From Mesorhizobium tianshanense (GTDB lineage Bacteria > Pseudomonadota > Alphaproteobacteria > Rhizobiales > Rhizobiaceae): a DNA stretch of 64,000 nucleotides. Of the stretch, positions 47,478-56,226 are shown piece by piece. How positions within the stretch are numbered: the first letter of the stretch is position 1; every line of letters begins with the position of its first letter. Under the pieces are notes generated by a model. It was not told the origin of the DNA, did no database searches, and worked only from the letters and a program-made list of their open reading frames with translations. The DNA lies in contig NZ_VLKT01000003.1 of NCBI RefSeq assembly GCF_007830515.1, positions 124,001-188,000 of the forward strand. The letters are read 5' to 3'. The position numbers were made by a program, and so were the translations under genes.

Positions 47478-48497
47478 ATGAGTTCGGGTTGGGTAAGGAT
47501 GGCAGCCGCGCGCGACCATGCCATCCGCTATGGCTTCATCGTCCTGCTGTTCGGGTTGATCGGCTATTTCGCCATCGCCGCCGACGGTTTCGTCTCGCCG
47601 CAGAGTGCGGTTTTCATCTTCCAGTCGGTTGCCATCACCGGCGTGCTGGCGCTCGGCGTCACCGCCACCCTGGTCGTCGGCGGCTTCGACCTGTCGATCG
47701 GCTCCGTCGCCACCAGCGCCATGATGGCGGCTGCCTATGTCATGGTGGTGCTGGAGCAGAACGCCGTCGTCGCGGTCGTCGCCTGTCTCCTGATCGGCGC
47801 CGCTGTCGGCCTCATCAATGGTTGGCTGATCGTCTATATGCGCGTGCCGGACCTCCTGGCGACGCTCGGCATGATGTTCCTGCTCGTCGGCTTGCAGCGC
47901 ATTCCGACCGAAGGCCGCTCGATCGCCACCGGCATGACGATGCCCGACGGCTCGGTCGCCAACGGCACGTTCGGCGCCGGCTTCCTGGCACTCGGCCGTC
48001 ACCGCTTCGATTTCTTCATCCCCAATCTCATCCCGGTGTCGGTCGTCGTCCTGCTCGTGCTTGCGGTGCTGATCTGGTTCTTTCTCGAATACACGCGTTT
48101 TGGACGCATGATGTATGCGGTCGGCAGCAACGAACGGGCTGCCGAGCTCGCCGGCGCGCCTGTCAAGGCATACAAAATCTGGGCCTACGTTATTTCAGGG
48201 GTTTTTGCCTCGATTGGCGGCATTTTGCTCGCTGCCCGGCTTGGACGCGGCGACATCGCCTCGGGTAATAATCTCCTGCTCGACGCAGTGGCCGCGGCGC
48301 TCATCGGCTACGCCGTCCTCGGCGCCGCCAAGCCGAACGCCTTCGGCACGGCCGTCGGCGCGGTGTTTGTCGGCGTGCTGCTGCAGGGCCTGACGATGAT
48401 GAACGCGCCCTACTACACGCAGGATTTCATCAAGGGCGTGGTGCTGGTGGTTGCCCTCGTCTTTACCTTCGCCCTTTCCGGCAGGGGCAAGAGGTAG
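47478..48497 (+). CDS. Ribose-type ABC permease of the methylthioribose/deoxyribose importer
   Basis: This 339-residue CUT2 permease has about nine to ten hydrophobic segments. GGFDLSIGSVATSAMMAA, NGWLIVYMRVPDLLATLG and FGRMMYAVGSNERAAELAG are typical RbsC-family stretches. The ATG at 47478 is preceded by GGAGAGGG, 37 bp after the ATPase stop. Substrate is inferred from the divergent kinase and isomerase. Confidence 0.9.
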   Translation: MSSGWVRMAAARDHAIRYGFIVLLFGLIGYFAIAADGFVSPQSAVFIFQSVAITGVLALGVTATLVVGGFDLSIGSVATSAMMAAAYVMVVLEQNAVVAVVACLLIGAAVGLINGWLIVYMRVPDLLATLGMMFLLVGLQRIPTEGRSIATGMTMPDGSVANGTFGAGFLALGRHRFDFFIPNLIPVSVVVLLVLAVLIWFFLEYTRFGRMMYAVGSNERAAELAGAPVKAYKIWAYVISGVFASIGGILLAARLGRGDIASGNNLLLDAVAAALIGYAVLGAAKPNAFGTAVGAVFVGVLLQGLTMMNAPYYTQDFIKGVVLVVALVFTFALSGRGKR

Positions 48498-48558
48498 GAT
48501 TTCGACAGATAGGATTTCGACCGGCTGAAATTTGAGTTCAACAAGTGGAGGAAACAAT

Positions 48559-49614
48559 ATGAAGATCACAAGAAGACTATTGGGGAAGGCGGCGCTCGGG
48601 CTTGCTGGCGCCGCGCTGCTGATGCACGTGCCGGCGATGGCGCAGGACAAGCCGGCGCCGTTCGACAAGCCCGGCGCCGTCAAGATCGCGCTGGTCCGCT
48701 ATCTCTCGACCGGCGATTTCTTCCAGGCCTATCTGTCCGGCGTCGAAGCGCAGGCCAAGGCGCTCGGTGTCGATCTGCGCGTCCTCGACAGCCGTCAGGA
48801 TGCCGCCCTCCAGGCAGACATGGTCGACCAGGCCATCGCGCTCGGTGTCCAGGGCATCATCATCCAGCACGGCTTGACGGAATCGATGAAGGAGGCCGCC
48901 CAGCGCGCGATCGACGCCGGCATCAAGGTCGTCGCCTTCGACGTCAATGTCGAAAACCCCAAGATCCCGCAGATCGAGCAGTCCGACCGCGACCTTGCAC
49001 GCCTCGCACTCGAACAGGCGATCAAGGACAATGGCGAGAGCTGGAAGGCCGGCTACGTCTATGTCGCCGGCATCGCGCCGCTCGACCGCCGCAACGAGAC
49101 CTGGGTCGACTTCAAGAAGAAATATGCCGGCATCAACGAGGCTGCGATGTTCGGCACGCTCGACAATCCGATCGCCAATTCCGTCGCCAACCAGGCCCGC
49201 TCGGTGCTTTCCGCCAACCCCGACATCAAAGTGATGTTCGCGCCCTATGACGAATTCGCCAAGGGCGTGAAGATCGCCGTCGATGAGGCGGGATTCAACA
49301 AGGATATCAAGATCTATTCGGCCGACATCTCGACCTCCGACATCGCAGCGATGCGCGAGCCCGACAGCGCCTGGGCGGCAACCGCCGCCACCAACCCGGC
49401 CGTCGTCGGCCAGGTCTCGGTGCGCGCTCTGGCGCAGCTCTTGGCCGGCGAAGACCCCGGCCACAACGTCATCGTGCCGCCGACACTGATCACCCAGAAG
49501 GACCTGATCGACAAGGACATCAAGAACATGGAAGACCTCTCGGCCAAGCTGCCGCAGTTCGCCCATGCCGATGTCGCGATGCCGGCCTGGATGCCGAACC
49601 CGAACGCCAAATAG
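48559..49614 (+). CDS. Periplasmic binding protein of the methylthioribose/deoxyribose importer
   Basis: This 351-residue protein has a signal with twin arginines (KITRRLLGKAALGLAGAALL, residues 2-21). Cleavage is probable after AMA, giving a mature start at QDKPAPFDK. It is RbsB-like: ALVRYLSTGDFFQAYLSGVEA, IIIQHGLTESMKEAAQRAIDAG and KVMFAPYDEFAKGVKIAVDEAG. The ATG at 48559 follows GTGGAGGAAA. It is the last gene of the plus-strand transport operon and ends before a strong terminator. Its ligand is not shown by sequence. Confidence 0.9.
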   Translation: MKITRRLLGKAALGLAGAALLMHVPAMAQDKPAPFDKPGAVKIALVRYLSTGDFFQAYLSGVEAQAKALGVDLRVLDSRQDAALQADMVDQAIALGVQGIIIQHGLTESMKEAAQRAIDAGIKVVAFDVNVENPKIPQIEQSDRDLARLALEQAIKDNGESWKAGYVYVAGIAPLDRRNETWVDFKKKYAGINEAAMFGTLDNPIANSVANQARSVLSANPDIKVMFAPYDEFAKGVKIAVDEAGFNKDIKIYSADISTSDIAAMREPDSAWAATAATNPAVVGQVSVRALAQLLAGEDPGHNVIVPPTLITQKDLIDKDIKNMEDLSAKLPQFAHADVAMPAWMPNPNAK

Positions 49615-49634
49615 CGTTCCATCGCAGGTACAAG

Positions 49635-49662
49635 AAAAGAGCGGCTTCGGGCCGCTCTTTTT
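49635..49662. terminator. Intrinsic terminator between convergent units
   Basis: AGAGCGGC and GCCGCTCT form the stem with a TTCGG loop, followed by TTTT on the plus strand and preceded by AAAA (TTTT on the minus strand). It serves both the binding-protein gene and the convergent aldolase gene. Confidence 0.9.
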
Positions 49663-49683
49663 GCGTCTGGACTGTTCTTGAGC

Positions 49684-51738
49684 CTACCTCAACGCCGCCG
49701 CGATGTTGCCGCCATCCACCGTCGTCACATCGGCGGTGGTCCGCTCGGCCAGCGCCTGATGCAGGAAGGCCTGGGCCACGTCCTCTGACGTGACTTCCTG
49801 CCCGAGCAGGTTGCCCGACATGTATTCCTTCTCCGATACGCCGCGCGCGCCCGAACGGCTGGCGATCATGGCGTCGGTCAACAGCCCGGAACGGATGCGG
49901 TCGGCGTTGACGGCGTTCGAACGGATGCCATGGGCGCCGTAGTCGAGGGCATATTGCCTGGACAGGAACAGCGTCGCCGCTTTCGGGATGCCATAGGCGC
50001 CGAACTTCGGCCCCGGATTGATCGCCTGCTTGGAGGTGTTGAACAGAAGCACGCCGCCGGTGCCCTGTTCGAGCATGATGCGCACCGCGTTCTGCGCCGC
50101 CGACTGGTGGGCGAAGAAATTGAGCTCGAAGCTCTTGCGCAAGGTGGCGTCGTCGAGCTCGCCGATCCGGCCTTCCCAGGCCGCACCGGCATTCGAGACG
50201 AGGATGTCGAGGCCGCCGTAGACAGCGACCGCCTTGTCGAACGCAGCGCGCATCTCACCCGGATCGGTGATGTCGGCACCGATGCCGATCGAACCGTTGC
50301 CGGCCTTTTTTGCCGCCTCGGCAGCCCTTGACGCGTCGAGATCGACGACGACGGCATGGGCGCCATTGTCGGCGAACAGCTTTGCCGTGGCGGCACCGAT
50401 CGCGCCGGCGCCGCCGGTGACCAGCACCACCTGGCCGGTCAGCGGCTTCGGCTTGTTGGAGGCAAGCTTGGCCTGTTCCAGCGACCAGTATTCGAGCGGG
50501 AACAGATCGGCTTTCGACAGCGGGCGGAAATCGCCGACCGCTTCGGCGCCGCGCACCGCCTCGATCCACATTTCGCCGACATCGGAGGCGATCCTTGCAT
50601 CCTTCAGCGTGCGGCCATGGCCGAACATGCCGAGGCCCGGCACCAGCGTCAGCCGCGGCATCTGGTCGAGCATCGTGCGCTTCACATCGTCGAGCCCGTC
50701 ATTGCTTTCGAAATAGGCGCGATAGTCCTTGGCGAATTGCTCGACGTGGCTGCGGATGACGGACTTGTAGTCGCCGATCTTGTCCGCATCGGGTGCCGGC
50801 AGCGCCATCGGTCCGGTCTTGATGCGGATCGACAGGTCGGGCGTCGATACGCCGCGCCCGGCATAGTCGGCAATTTTTGCCGAATTGATGAAATCGACGA
50901 TCGTGTCCGACGTACGGAAATCGCTGATCATGCGGTCGAAGCGGCCTTCGCCGCGCGCTACCGCCACCGCGCCGCGCAGCATCGGTGCAATCTCCTCAGG
51001 CTTCGCCAGCCTTGCCGGCAAGGCCGCTTTTTCGGTGCGCGGCTTGCCGTGGCTGGCGATGAAATCCTCGGCAAGGTTCACATAATGGATCATCCGGTCA
51101 TAGGCCTGTTTGGCATTGTCGCCGAAAGTGAAGATGCCATGCTTGTCGAGGATCAGGCCTTCGACCGTAGGGTCGGCATCGAAGACATCGGCCGCCGCCT
51201 TCGCCAGGTCGAAGCCCGGCATGATGTAGGGCACGAACCCCATCTTGCTGCCGAAGACCTTCTCGCTCAGCGCCTCGCTGTCGTCCTGGTCGACGATGGC
51301 CAGAACGGCGGTCGAGTGCGTGTGGTCGACGAATTTATGCGGCAGGAAGGCGTGCAGCAGCGTCTCGACCGAAGGATTGGGTGAAGACGGGTCGATGAGG
51401 TTCACCCGCTGCAGGGCGACCATGTCCTCATCGGAGAGTTTCGTAAGCGACCGCGCCTTCAACAGGGCGCCGAGCTTGACCGCCGGTAGGCCTTGCGGCT
51501 CGATGACGCCCATGTCCCAGCCACTGCCCTTGACGCAGAGCACGTCCCATTCGTCGCCGACGAGGTCGACAGCTTTCGTCTTGCAGGATGTGTTGCCGCC
51601 GCCATGCAGGACAAGCCGCGGTTCGCCACCCAGAAGCCTGGTCGTATAGACGCGCAGCGCCAGGTCGCGGGCCACACCCTTCTTTGCATAGTCGGCAACC
51701 AGCTTCTCCGCTTCGCCGTCATTCCACAGGTTCTTCAT
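49684..51738 (-). CDS. Bifunctional class II aldolase / short-chain dehydrogenase
   Basis: This 684-residue fusion has an N-terminal class II aldolase (about residues 1-380) with zinc-ligand His in FVDHTHSTAVLAI, LHGGGNTSCK and LDKHGIFTFG. The C-terminal short-chain dehydrogenase (about 425-684) has VTGGAGAIGAATAKLF, LVSNAG, a Ser in FNTSKQAIN and YGIPK as the YxxxK motif. The architecture is that of RhaD-like rhamnulose-1-phosphate aldolase/lactaldehyde dehydrogenase, but no rhamnose genes are present. With MtnK and MtnA it could split 5-methylthioribulose or 5-deoxyribulose 1-phosphate to DHAP plus an aldehyde, which the dehydrogenase then converts. It lies 83 bp behind sorC. Confidence 0.88.
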   Translation of the reverse strand: MKNLWNDGEAEKLVADYAKKGVARDLALRVYTTRLLGGEPRLVLHGGGNTSCKTKAVDLVGDEWDVLCVKGSGWDMGVIEPQGLPAVKLGALLKARSLTKLSDEDMVALQRVNLIDPSSPNPSVETLLHAFLPHKFVDHTHSTAVLAIVDQDDSEALSEKVFGSKMGFVPYIMPGFDLAKAAADVFDADPTVEGLILDKHGIFTFGDNAKQAYDRMIHYVNLAEDFIASHGKPRTEKAALPARLAKPEEIAPMLRGAVAVARGEGRFDRMISDFRTSDTIVDFINSAKIADYAGRGVSTPDLSIRIKTGPMALPAPDADKIGDYKSVIRSHVEQFAKDYRAYFESNDGLDDVKRTMLDQMPRLTLVPGLGMFGHGRTLKDARIASDVGEMWIEAVRGAEAVGDFRPLSKADLFPLEYWSLEQAKLASNKPKPLTGQVVLVTGGAGAIGAATAKLFADNGAHAVVVDLDASRAAEAAKKAGNGSIGIGADITDPGEMRAAFDKAVAVYGGLDILVSNAGAAWEGRIGELDDATLRKSFELNFFAHQSAAQNAVRIMLEQGTGGVLLFNTSKQAINPGPKFGAYGIPKAATLFLSRQYALDYGAHGIRSNAVNADRIRSGLLTDAMIASRSGARGVSEKEYMSGNLLGQEVTSEDVAQAFLHQALAERTTADVTTVDGGNIAAALR

Positions 51739-51821
51739 GTTCGTTTCGTCCGATTTGCTTTTGTTGTGAAGCAGGAAAGCCACGACGCCTTGATGACAAG
51801 GCGCAGCGGCAATTGTGTTCT

Positions 51822-52787
51822 CTAGGCGATCTTTTCCGCTGCCGGTCCGGCATGGTCGAGCAGCCGTCGCGCCATCCGTGCGCCGACCACGAGATGCGTG
51901 CACAGCCCACCCGCGATCGCCGCCACCAGCGGTTCGAACTTGCTGTCCTCCTGCACCACGACAAGGCGCTTTTCGATCTTGCGCAGCGATGACAGCTCCG
52001 CCGAAATGATCCGCCGGTTGTAGCTGCAGTCGAGCGCCTTGCCTTGCGCGTCGATGATCTGCCCGGCGATGACGCCGGCAGCGCCGGCACGGCGCAGCAC
52101 ATCCATTTCGCTCGTCGTCAGCGCGCCGCATTTGACGACATGGCTGTCGGCATCGACGGTGCCGACCGAATACAGCGCCAGGTCGCATTGACTGATGCCC
52201 GACAACTGCTCGCGGATCACCGGCTCGGCGCGCAGGCCGCGCGCCAGTTCTTCCGTCGTCAGCACCAGCGGCGCATAGAAATTGAGCCCCTTGGCGTTGA
52301 GCCGGCGCGCGATTTCCATGGTGCATTGATCGGGCCGGTAGGAGTAAGGGGCTCCGAGATTGCCGCAGAGCTGCACCACGGTAACATCCTGCAGATCGGC
52401 ATAGGACATGATGTCGGCGATCGTGTAGATGGTCCGCCCCCAGGCGACGCCGATACGGTCGCCCTTCTTGATCAGCTCGAGAAAAACGCTGGCCGCCAGC
52501 ACCGCGATGTCGATCGAGGGATCGGCGACATGGCCGTTTTCCGGCGCGATCCAGACGGTGTCGAGCTTCAACGCGTCTTCGAGCTTGCGCGCCATGACAT
52601 CGTCGGTGAAAAGCTGCGTCGAGGTCGAGATGTTGACGATGCCGGTCTCGCGCGCCTTGCGCAGATACATGGCGACCGAGGCTCGGGAAATCTTGAGCTG
52701 GCTGGCAACCTGGTCCTGGCGCAGGCCGTGGGCATAGTAGAGCCAGGCGGCCTTGTGAATAAGCTGTTCTGCCGGTCGGATCGCCAT
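51822..52787 (-). CDS. SorC-family sugar-binding transcriptional regulator
   Basis: This 321-residue regulator has an N-terminal helix-turn-helix (HGLRQDQVASQLKISRASVAMYL, about residues 20-42) and a SorC effector domain with GVAWGRTIY, YSVGTVDADS and CSYNRRIISAELSSL. GGAG precedes the ATG at 52787. It heads a two-gene unit with the aldolase/dehydrogenase. The palindrome between mtnK and the ABC genes is the best candidate target, which would make it the regulator of the whole module. SorC proteins usually respond to phosphorylated sugars, so a methylthioribose or deoxyribulose phosphate is a sensible effector. Confidence 0.88.
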   Translation of the reverse strand: MAIRPAEQLIHKAAWLYYAHGLRQDQVASQLKISRASVAMYLRKARETGIVNISTSTQLFTDDVMARKLEDALKLDTVWIAPENGHVADPSIDIAVLAASVFLELIKKGDRIGVAWGRTIYTIADIMSYADLQDVTVVQLCGNLGAPYSYRPDQCTMEIARRLNAKGLNFYAPLVLTTEELARGLRAEPVIREQLSGISQCDLALYSVGTVDADSHVVKCGALTTSEMDVLRRAGAAGVIAGQIIDAQGKALDCSYNRRIISAELSSLRKIEKRLVVVQEDSKFEPLVAAIAGGLCTHLVVGARMARRLLDHAGPAAEKIA

Positions 52788-52804
52788 GCCATCTCCTTGC
52801 TGAC

Positions 52805-52832
52805 ATTATTCACGGCTCTCGACAAAAGTCAA
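52805..52832 (-). promoter_or_regulatory. Promoter of sorC-aldolase unit
   Basis: On the minus strand TTGACT (52832-52827) is followed after 16 bases by AATAAT (52810-52805), 18 bases upstream of the sorC start. The short distance implies a short leader. Confidence 0.55.
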
Positions 52833-52961
52833 ACCAGCAAAGGCAAGCCATGCCCTTTCGCTCGCTGAATCCAGATCATCACTGTGCCAAATGCGCTCTA
52901 TCGTGGCATCGTTGGTGGTGACGGGCCGAGAGCCAGAGGGTAGAAGTTGTCGATCAGACAT

Positions 52962-53063
52962 TACAGCGCCGCGCGTCCTTTTGGACGCGCAAAGGATGCT
53001 GTAACACTTAGATCTTGCGCATGATCCTTCTGAAAATCGATTCCGATTTTCAGGGTCATGCGC
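52962..53063. repeat. RIME1-like two-palindrome rhizobial element
   Basis: A first palindrome (ACAGCGCCGCGCGTCC paired with GGACGCGCAAAGGATGCTGT) is followed by a second one (GCGCATGA...TCATGCGC with inner CTGAAAATCG/CGATTTTCAG). The two-palindrome layout and the wording match the Rhizobium intergenic mosaic element RIME1. It lies between divergent sorC and the acyl-CoA synthetase, ending 15 bases before the latter's start. Confidence 0.88.
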
Positions 53064-53078
53064 CAGGGGAGGGACGGG

Positions 53079-54719
53079 ATGGGCAATCCCTACGAACATG
53101 ATCTCGACAGGAACGCGGCCAACCACCAGCCGCTGACGCCGCTCACCTATCTGGAGCGGGCGGCAAAGACCTTTCCCGACCATGTCGCCATCATCCATGG
53201 CCGCCAGCGCACGACCTATCGCGATTTCTGGCGGCGGTCGCTGAAGCTCGCCTCGGCGCTGCAAAAACGCGGCATCGGCAAGGGCGACACCGTCACCGTC
53301 ATGCTGTCCAACACGCCGCCGATGCTGGAAGCGCATTTCGGCGTGCCGATGACCAAGGCGGTGCTGCATTCGCTCAACACTCGCCTTGATGCCACGCTCA
53401 TCGCCTTCCAGCTCGACCATGCCGAAACCAAGGTGCTTGTCGTCGATCGCGAATTCGCAAATGTCGTCAGCGAGGCGATGGCGCTGGCCAAGGTGAAGCC
53501 GCTGGTCATCGACTATGACGATCCCGAATATGCCACCGATGCTCCCTATCCCAAGGGCGAGCGGATCGGCACGCTCGACTACGAGGACTTTGTCGCGGGC
53601 GGCGACGAGGATTTCGCCTGGTCGATGCCCGACGACGAATGGGACGCCATCTCGCTCAACTATACGTCCGGCACGACAGGTAACCCCAAGGGCGTCGTCT
53701 ATCACCATCGCGGTGCGGCGCTGATGGCCTACGCCAACACCATCCATGCCGGCATGGGCAAGCACGCGGTCTATCTTTGGACGCTGCCGATGTTCCACTG
53801 CAACGGCTGGTGCTTTCCCTGGACGCTGGCCGTGCAGGCCGGCACCCATGTCTGCCTGCGCTGGGTCCGGCCGAAGCCGATCTACGACGCCATCGCCGAT
53901 CACGGCGTCACCCATCTGTGCGGCGCGCCGGTGGTGATGTCGGTGCTGATCAATGCCAGGGACGAGGACAAGCGGCAATTTCCACAGACGGTCACCTTCA
54001 ACACGGCCGCGGCGCCGCCGCCGGAAGCCGTGCTGTCGGGCATGGCCGATGCGGGGTTTGCCGTCACCCACCTCTACGGCCTGACAGAGACCTATGGCCC
54101 GGCGGTGGTCAACGAATGGCATGGCGACTGGGATGGGCTCGAAAAGGGTTCGAGGGCGGCGAGGAAGGCCAGGCAGGGCGTGCGCTATGCCGCGCTCGAA
54201 GACCTGACGGTGATGGACCCCGAGACGATGCAGGAGACACCGGCCGACGGCGAGACGCTCGGCGAGGTCATGTTCCGCGGCAACATCGTCATGAAGGGCT
54301 ATCTGAAGAACCGCAAGGCGAGCGACGAGGCCTTCGCCGGCGGCTGGTTCCACTCGGGCGACCTCGGCGTCATGCATGCCGACGGCTACATCCAGCTCAA
54401 GGACCGCTCCAAGGACATCATCATTTCCGGCGGCGAGAACATCTCCTCGATCGAGGTCGAGGAAGCGCTCTACAAGCATCCGGCCGTCGCCTCCTGCGGC
54501 GTCGTCGCCAGGCCCGACGACAAATGGGGCGAAGTACCGGTCGCCTATGTCGAACTGAAGCCGGGCAAGACGGCGACCGAGACCGAGATCATAGACCACT
54601 GCCGCGCGCTGCTCGCCCGCTTCAAGGTGCCGAAGGCGGTGATCTTCGCCGAGATCCCGAAGACCTCGACTGGCAAGATCCAGAAGTTCAGGCTGAGGGA
54701 GACGGCGAAGGAAGCCTAG
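53079..54719 (+). CDS. Acyl-CoA synthetase, DmdB-like AMP-forming ligase
   Basis: This 546-residue adenylate-forming ligase activates a carboxylic acid to its CoA thioester. The core motifs are NYTSGTTGNPKGVVYHHRG (P-loop), YGLTETYGP, GWFHSGDLGVMHADGYIQLKDRSKDIIISGGENIS and the C-terminal Lys in PKTSTGKIQKF. The pattern is close to medium-chain and 3-methylmercaptopropionate CoA ligases (DmdB group). I chose the ATG at 53079 (MGNPYEHDLDRN) after GGGGAGGGA; seven more codons upstream belong to the RIME1-like element. It is divergent from sorC. A link to sulphur compounds of the neighbouring module is possible but unproven. Confidence 0.88.
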   Translation: MGNPYEHDLDRNAANHQPLTPLTYLERAAKTFPDHVAIIHGRQRTTYRDFWRRSLKLASALQKRGIGKGDTVTVMLSNTPPMLEAHFGVPMTKAVLHSLNTRLDATLIAFQLDHAETKVLVVDREFANVVSEAMALAKVKPLVIDYDDPEYATDAPYPKGERIGTLDYEDFVAGGDEDFAWSMPDDEWDAISLNYTSGTTGNPKGVVYHHRGAALMAYANTIHAGMGKHAVYLWTLPMFHCNGWCFPWTLAVQAGTHVCLRWVRPKPIYDAIADHGVTHLCGAPVVMSVLINARDEDKRQFPQTVTFNTAAAPPPEAVLSGMADAGFAVTHLYGLTETYGPAVVNEWHGDWDGLEKGSRAARKARQGVRYAALEDLTVMDPETMQETPADGETLGEVMFRGNIVMKGYLKNRKASDEAFAGGWFHSGDLGVMHADGYIQLKDRSKDIIISGGENISSIEVEEALYKHPAVASCGVVARPDDKWGEVPVAYVELKPGKTATETEIIDHCRALLARFKVPKAVIFAEIPKTSTGKIQKFRLRETAKEA

Positions 54720-54865
54720 CCCAGGCGGAATCCTCGCGCGAGAAGGTGCCGTCCCTTGCGTTTGGACTTGTCGACTGCGGAGCCGTAGCCGGTGTCTGCA
54801 ATCAGCCGCTCGGGCCAGGGGCCGAATTCGTCGTGCGCCCGTTCGATCTCGCGACTACGGGAAGT
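54720..54865 (-). pseudogene. IS1182/IS5-type transposase remnant
   Basis: The minus strand encodes EIERAHDEFGPWPERLIADTGYGSA, a transposase core, then jumps to VDKSKRK without the usual intervening segment. One base out of frame it continues as DGTFSREDSAW, which is the expected continuation after KRK. Thus an internal deletion and a frameshift have destroyed it. It begins right at the acyl-CoA synthetase stop codon. No inverted terminal repeats or target duplication were found. Confidence 0.7.
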
Positions 54866-55028
54866 TGAACGCTTCACCCCGAGCCGACAGTCCAAGAACA
54901 TGCCTCGCAGCAGCCGGATCGGCTGAACGGAGCAAAAAAGATCACTCAGTGTCGGATCGAGCGCCTCCCGGTCGTCCTCGATACAGAACCAACTCGACGG
55001 AAGAATATCTAGCGGGAGGAGAATTCTA

Positions 55029-55457
55029 ATGGAGAACATGGAGCGCGACGCCGAGGCACACATCCAGGCGCTAATCGAGCGTTGGGCGAACGCCGTGCAG
55101 CAGCAAGACCTGGAGAAAATCGTTGCGGATCATGCGACGGACCTTCTGATGTTCGATGTTCCACCTCCGAACGAGCTCACTGGAATTGAGGCCTACCGGG
55201 ATAGCTGGGGTCCGTTCTTCGAGCACTTCAAGCAGGGCGGCGTTTTCGCGATCGAGCGGCTAGATGTCACGGCGGGCGACCGCGTTGCTTTTGCAACCGC
55301 ATTGCTGCGGTGCGGCACCAGGGAAGAGCTTGAAAAGGACCCGGCAACCCGACTACGGCTTACGGTCGGACTACGCAAGGAAGGTGACCTTTGGATTATC
55401 GCTCACGAGCATCACTCGTACCCGTACAAAGCCGGACTGAGCAGCGCATCGGGGTGA
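55029..55457 (+). CDS. SnoaL/DUF4440-like NTF2-fold protein
   Basis: This 142-residue protein of the NTF2-like cone fold has IQALIERWANAVQQQDLEKIVADHATDLLMFD and FFEHFKQGG near the N-terminus. The second half has the strand WIIAHEHHSYPY typical of the YybH/DUF4440 group. Some relatives are ketosteroid-isomerase-like enzymes and many have no known activity. The ATG at 55029 follows GGGAGGAGA. It lies next to a transposase remnant and a DUF417 gene. The function is unknown. Confidence 0.82.
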   Translation: MENMERDAEAHIQALIERWANAVQQQDLEKIVADHATDLLMFDVPPPNELTGIEAYRDSWGPFFEHFKQGGVFAIERLDVTAGDRVAFATALLRCGTREELEKDPATRLRLTVGLRKEGDLWIIAHEHHSYPYKAGLSSASG

Positions 55458-55565
55458 TCGAGCGACCGTGACAGCGGCGGCGATTGGCCAGTCGCCAGGG
55501 GACAAGGGATAGATCGGCGCAATTTACGACGCGGGTGGTGCAATTGGCGGTTGGAGGAGGAACTC

Positions 55566-56084
55566 ATGCCGGTTCTCAAAACATCAGAGCCTGAAGGTCA
55601 AGACGAGACCCTTCCTCGGCCATGGGCGCGAAACGCCGCCGCGGTCAGGAAAGCCGGGCGGATCGTCGCCGTGACCGGGGTCATACTGCCGCTTCTCATG
55701 ATCGGCGGCATGAAGTTCACCTCTGTTGAGATCGAGGCGTTGAGGCCGCTGATCGGCGGTACGCCTTGGCTCGCCTGGATGTATCCGGTATTTGGTGAAG
55801 CCGGTGCCTCTTATGTGCTTGGCGTCTTCGAGATCGCGACCGCGCTTCTCCTGATTGCCGGCCCCTGGTCGGTGCGCGCCGGTGTGGCCGGCGGGGCATT
55901 GGCCGCCCTGATTTTCCTGGTCACCTGTTCGACCATGGTTGCCCTGCCGATCTGGGAGCCAACGCTGGGCTTTCCTGCGCTCGGTCCCGCCGGTCAGTTC
56001 CTGATCAAGGACATTGCGCTGCTCGGCATCGCGCTTGTCGTACTGGGCGAAAGCCTGAACAGGTTAAACAAATCGGCTGCCTAA
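55566..56084 (+). CDS. DUF417/YkgB-family membrane protein
   Basis: This 172-residue membrane protein has four hydrophobic segments. It contains the DUF417 pattern: VTGVILPLLMIGGMKFTSVEIEALRPLI, SPW-like GGTPWLAWMYPVFG, GVFEIATALLLIAGP and GPAGQFLIKDIALLG. RclC of E. coli, which helps survive reactive chlorine, belongs to this family. The ATG at 55566 has GGAGGA six bases upstream. No reductase or RclR-type regulator is adjacent, so its role here is open. Confidence 0.85.
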   Translation: MPVLKTSEPEGQDETLPRPWARNAAAVRKAGRIVAVTGVILPLLMIGGMKFTSVEIEALRPLIGGTPWLAWMYPVFGEAGASYVLGVFEIATALLLIAGPWSVRAGVAGGALAALIFLVTCSTMVALPIWEPTLGFPALGPAGQFLIKDIALLGIALVVLGESLNRLNKSAA

Positions 56085-56226
56085 GCGAATCCAGTCGAAG
56101 GCGAGCGGCAGACCACGTCATCCGCATAGCCGCGCCAAATGGCGGGGCTCCACCTACCGCGACCTTGTGGGACGGGCACAGGTTCGCTGCCTGCGCGGCC
56201 ACCGGATCTGCAACCTTTGACTAATT

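Noticed and set aside
49684..51738. Reading of the aldolase/dehydrogenase as a rhamnose-catabolism RhaD
   Set aside because: The fusion architecture is the same, but no rhamnose isomerase, kinase, mutarotase or Rha-type importer is present, while MtnK and MtnA are; the function was therefore left as aldolase/dehydrogenase.
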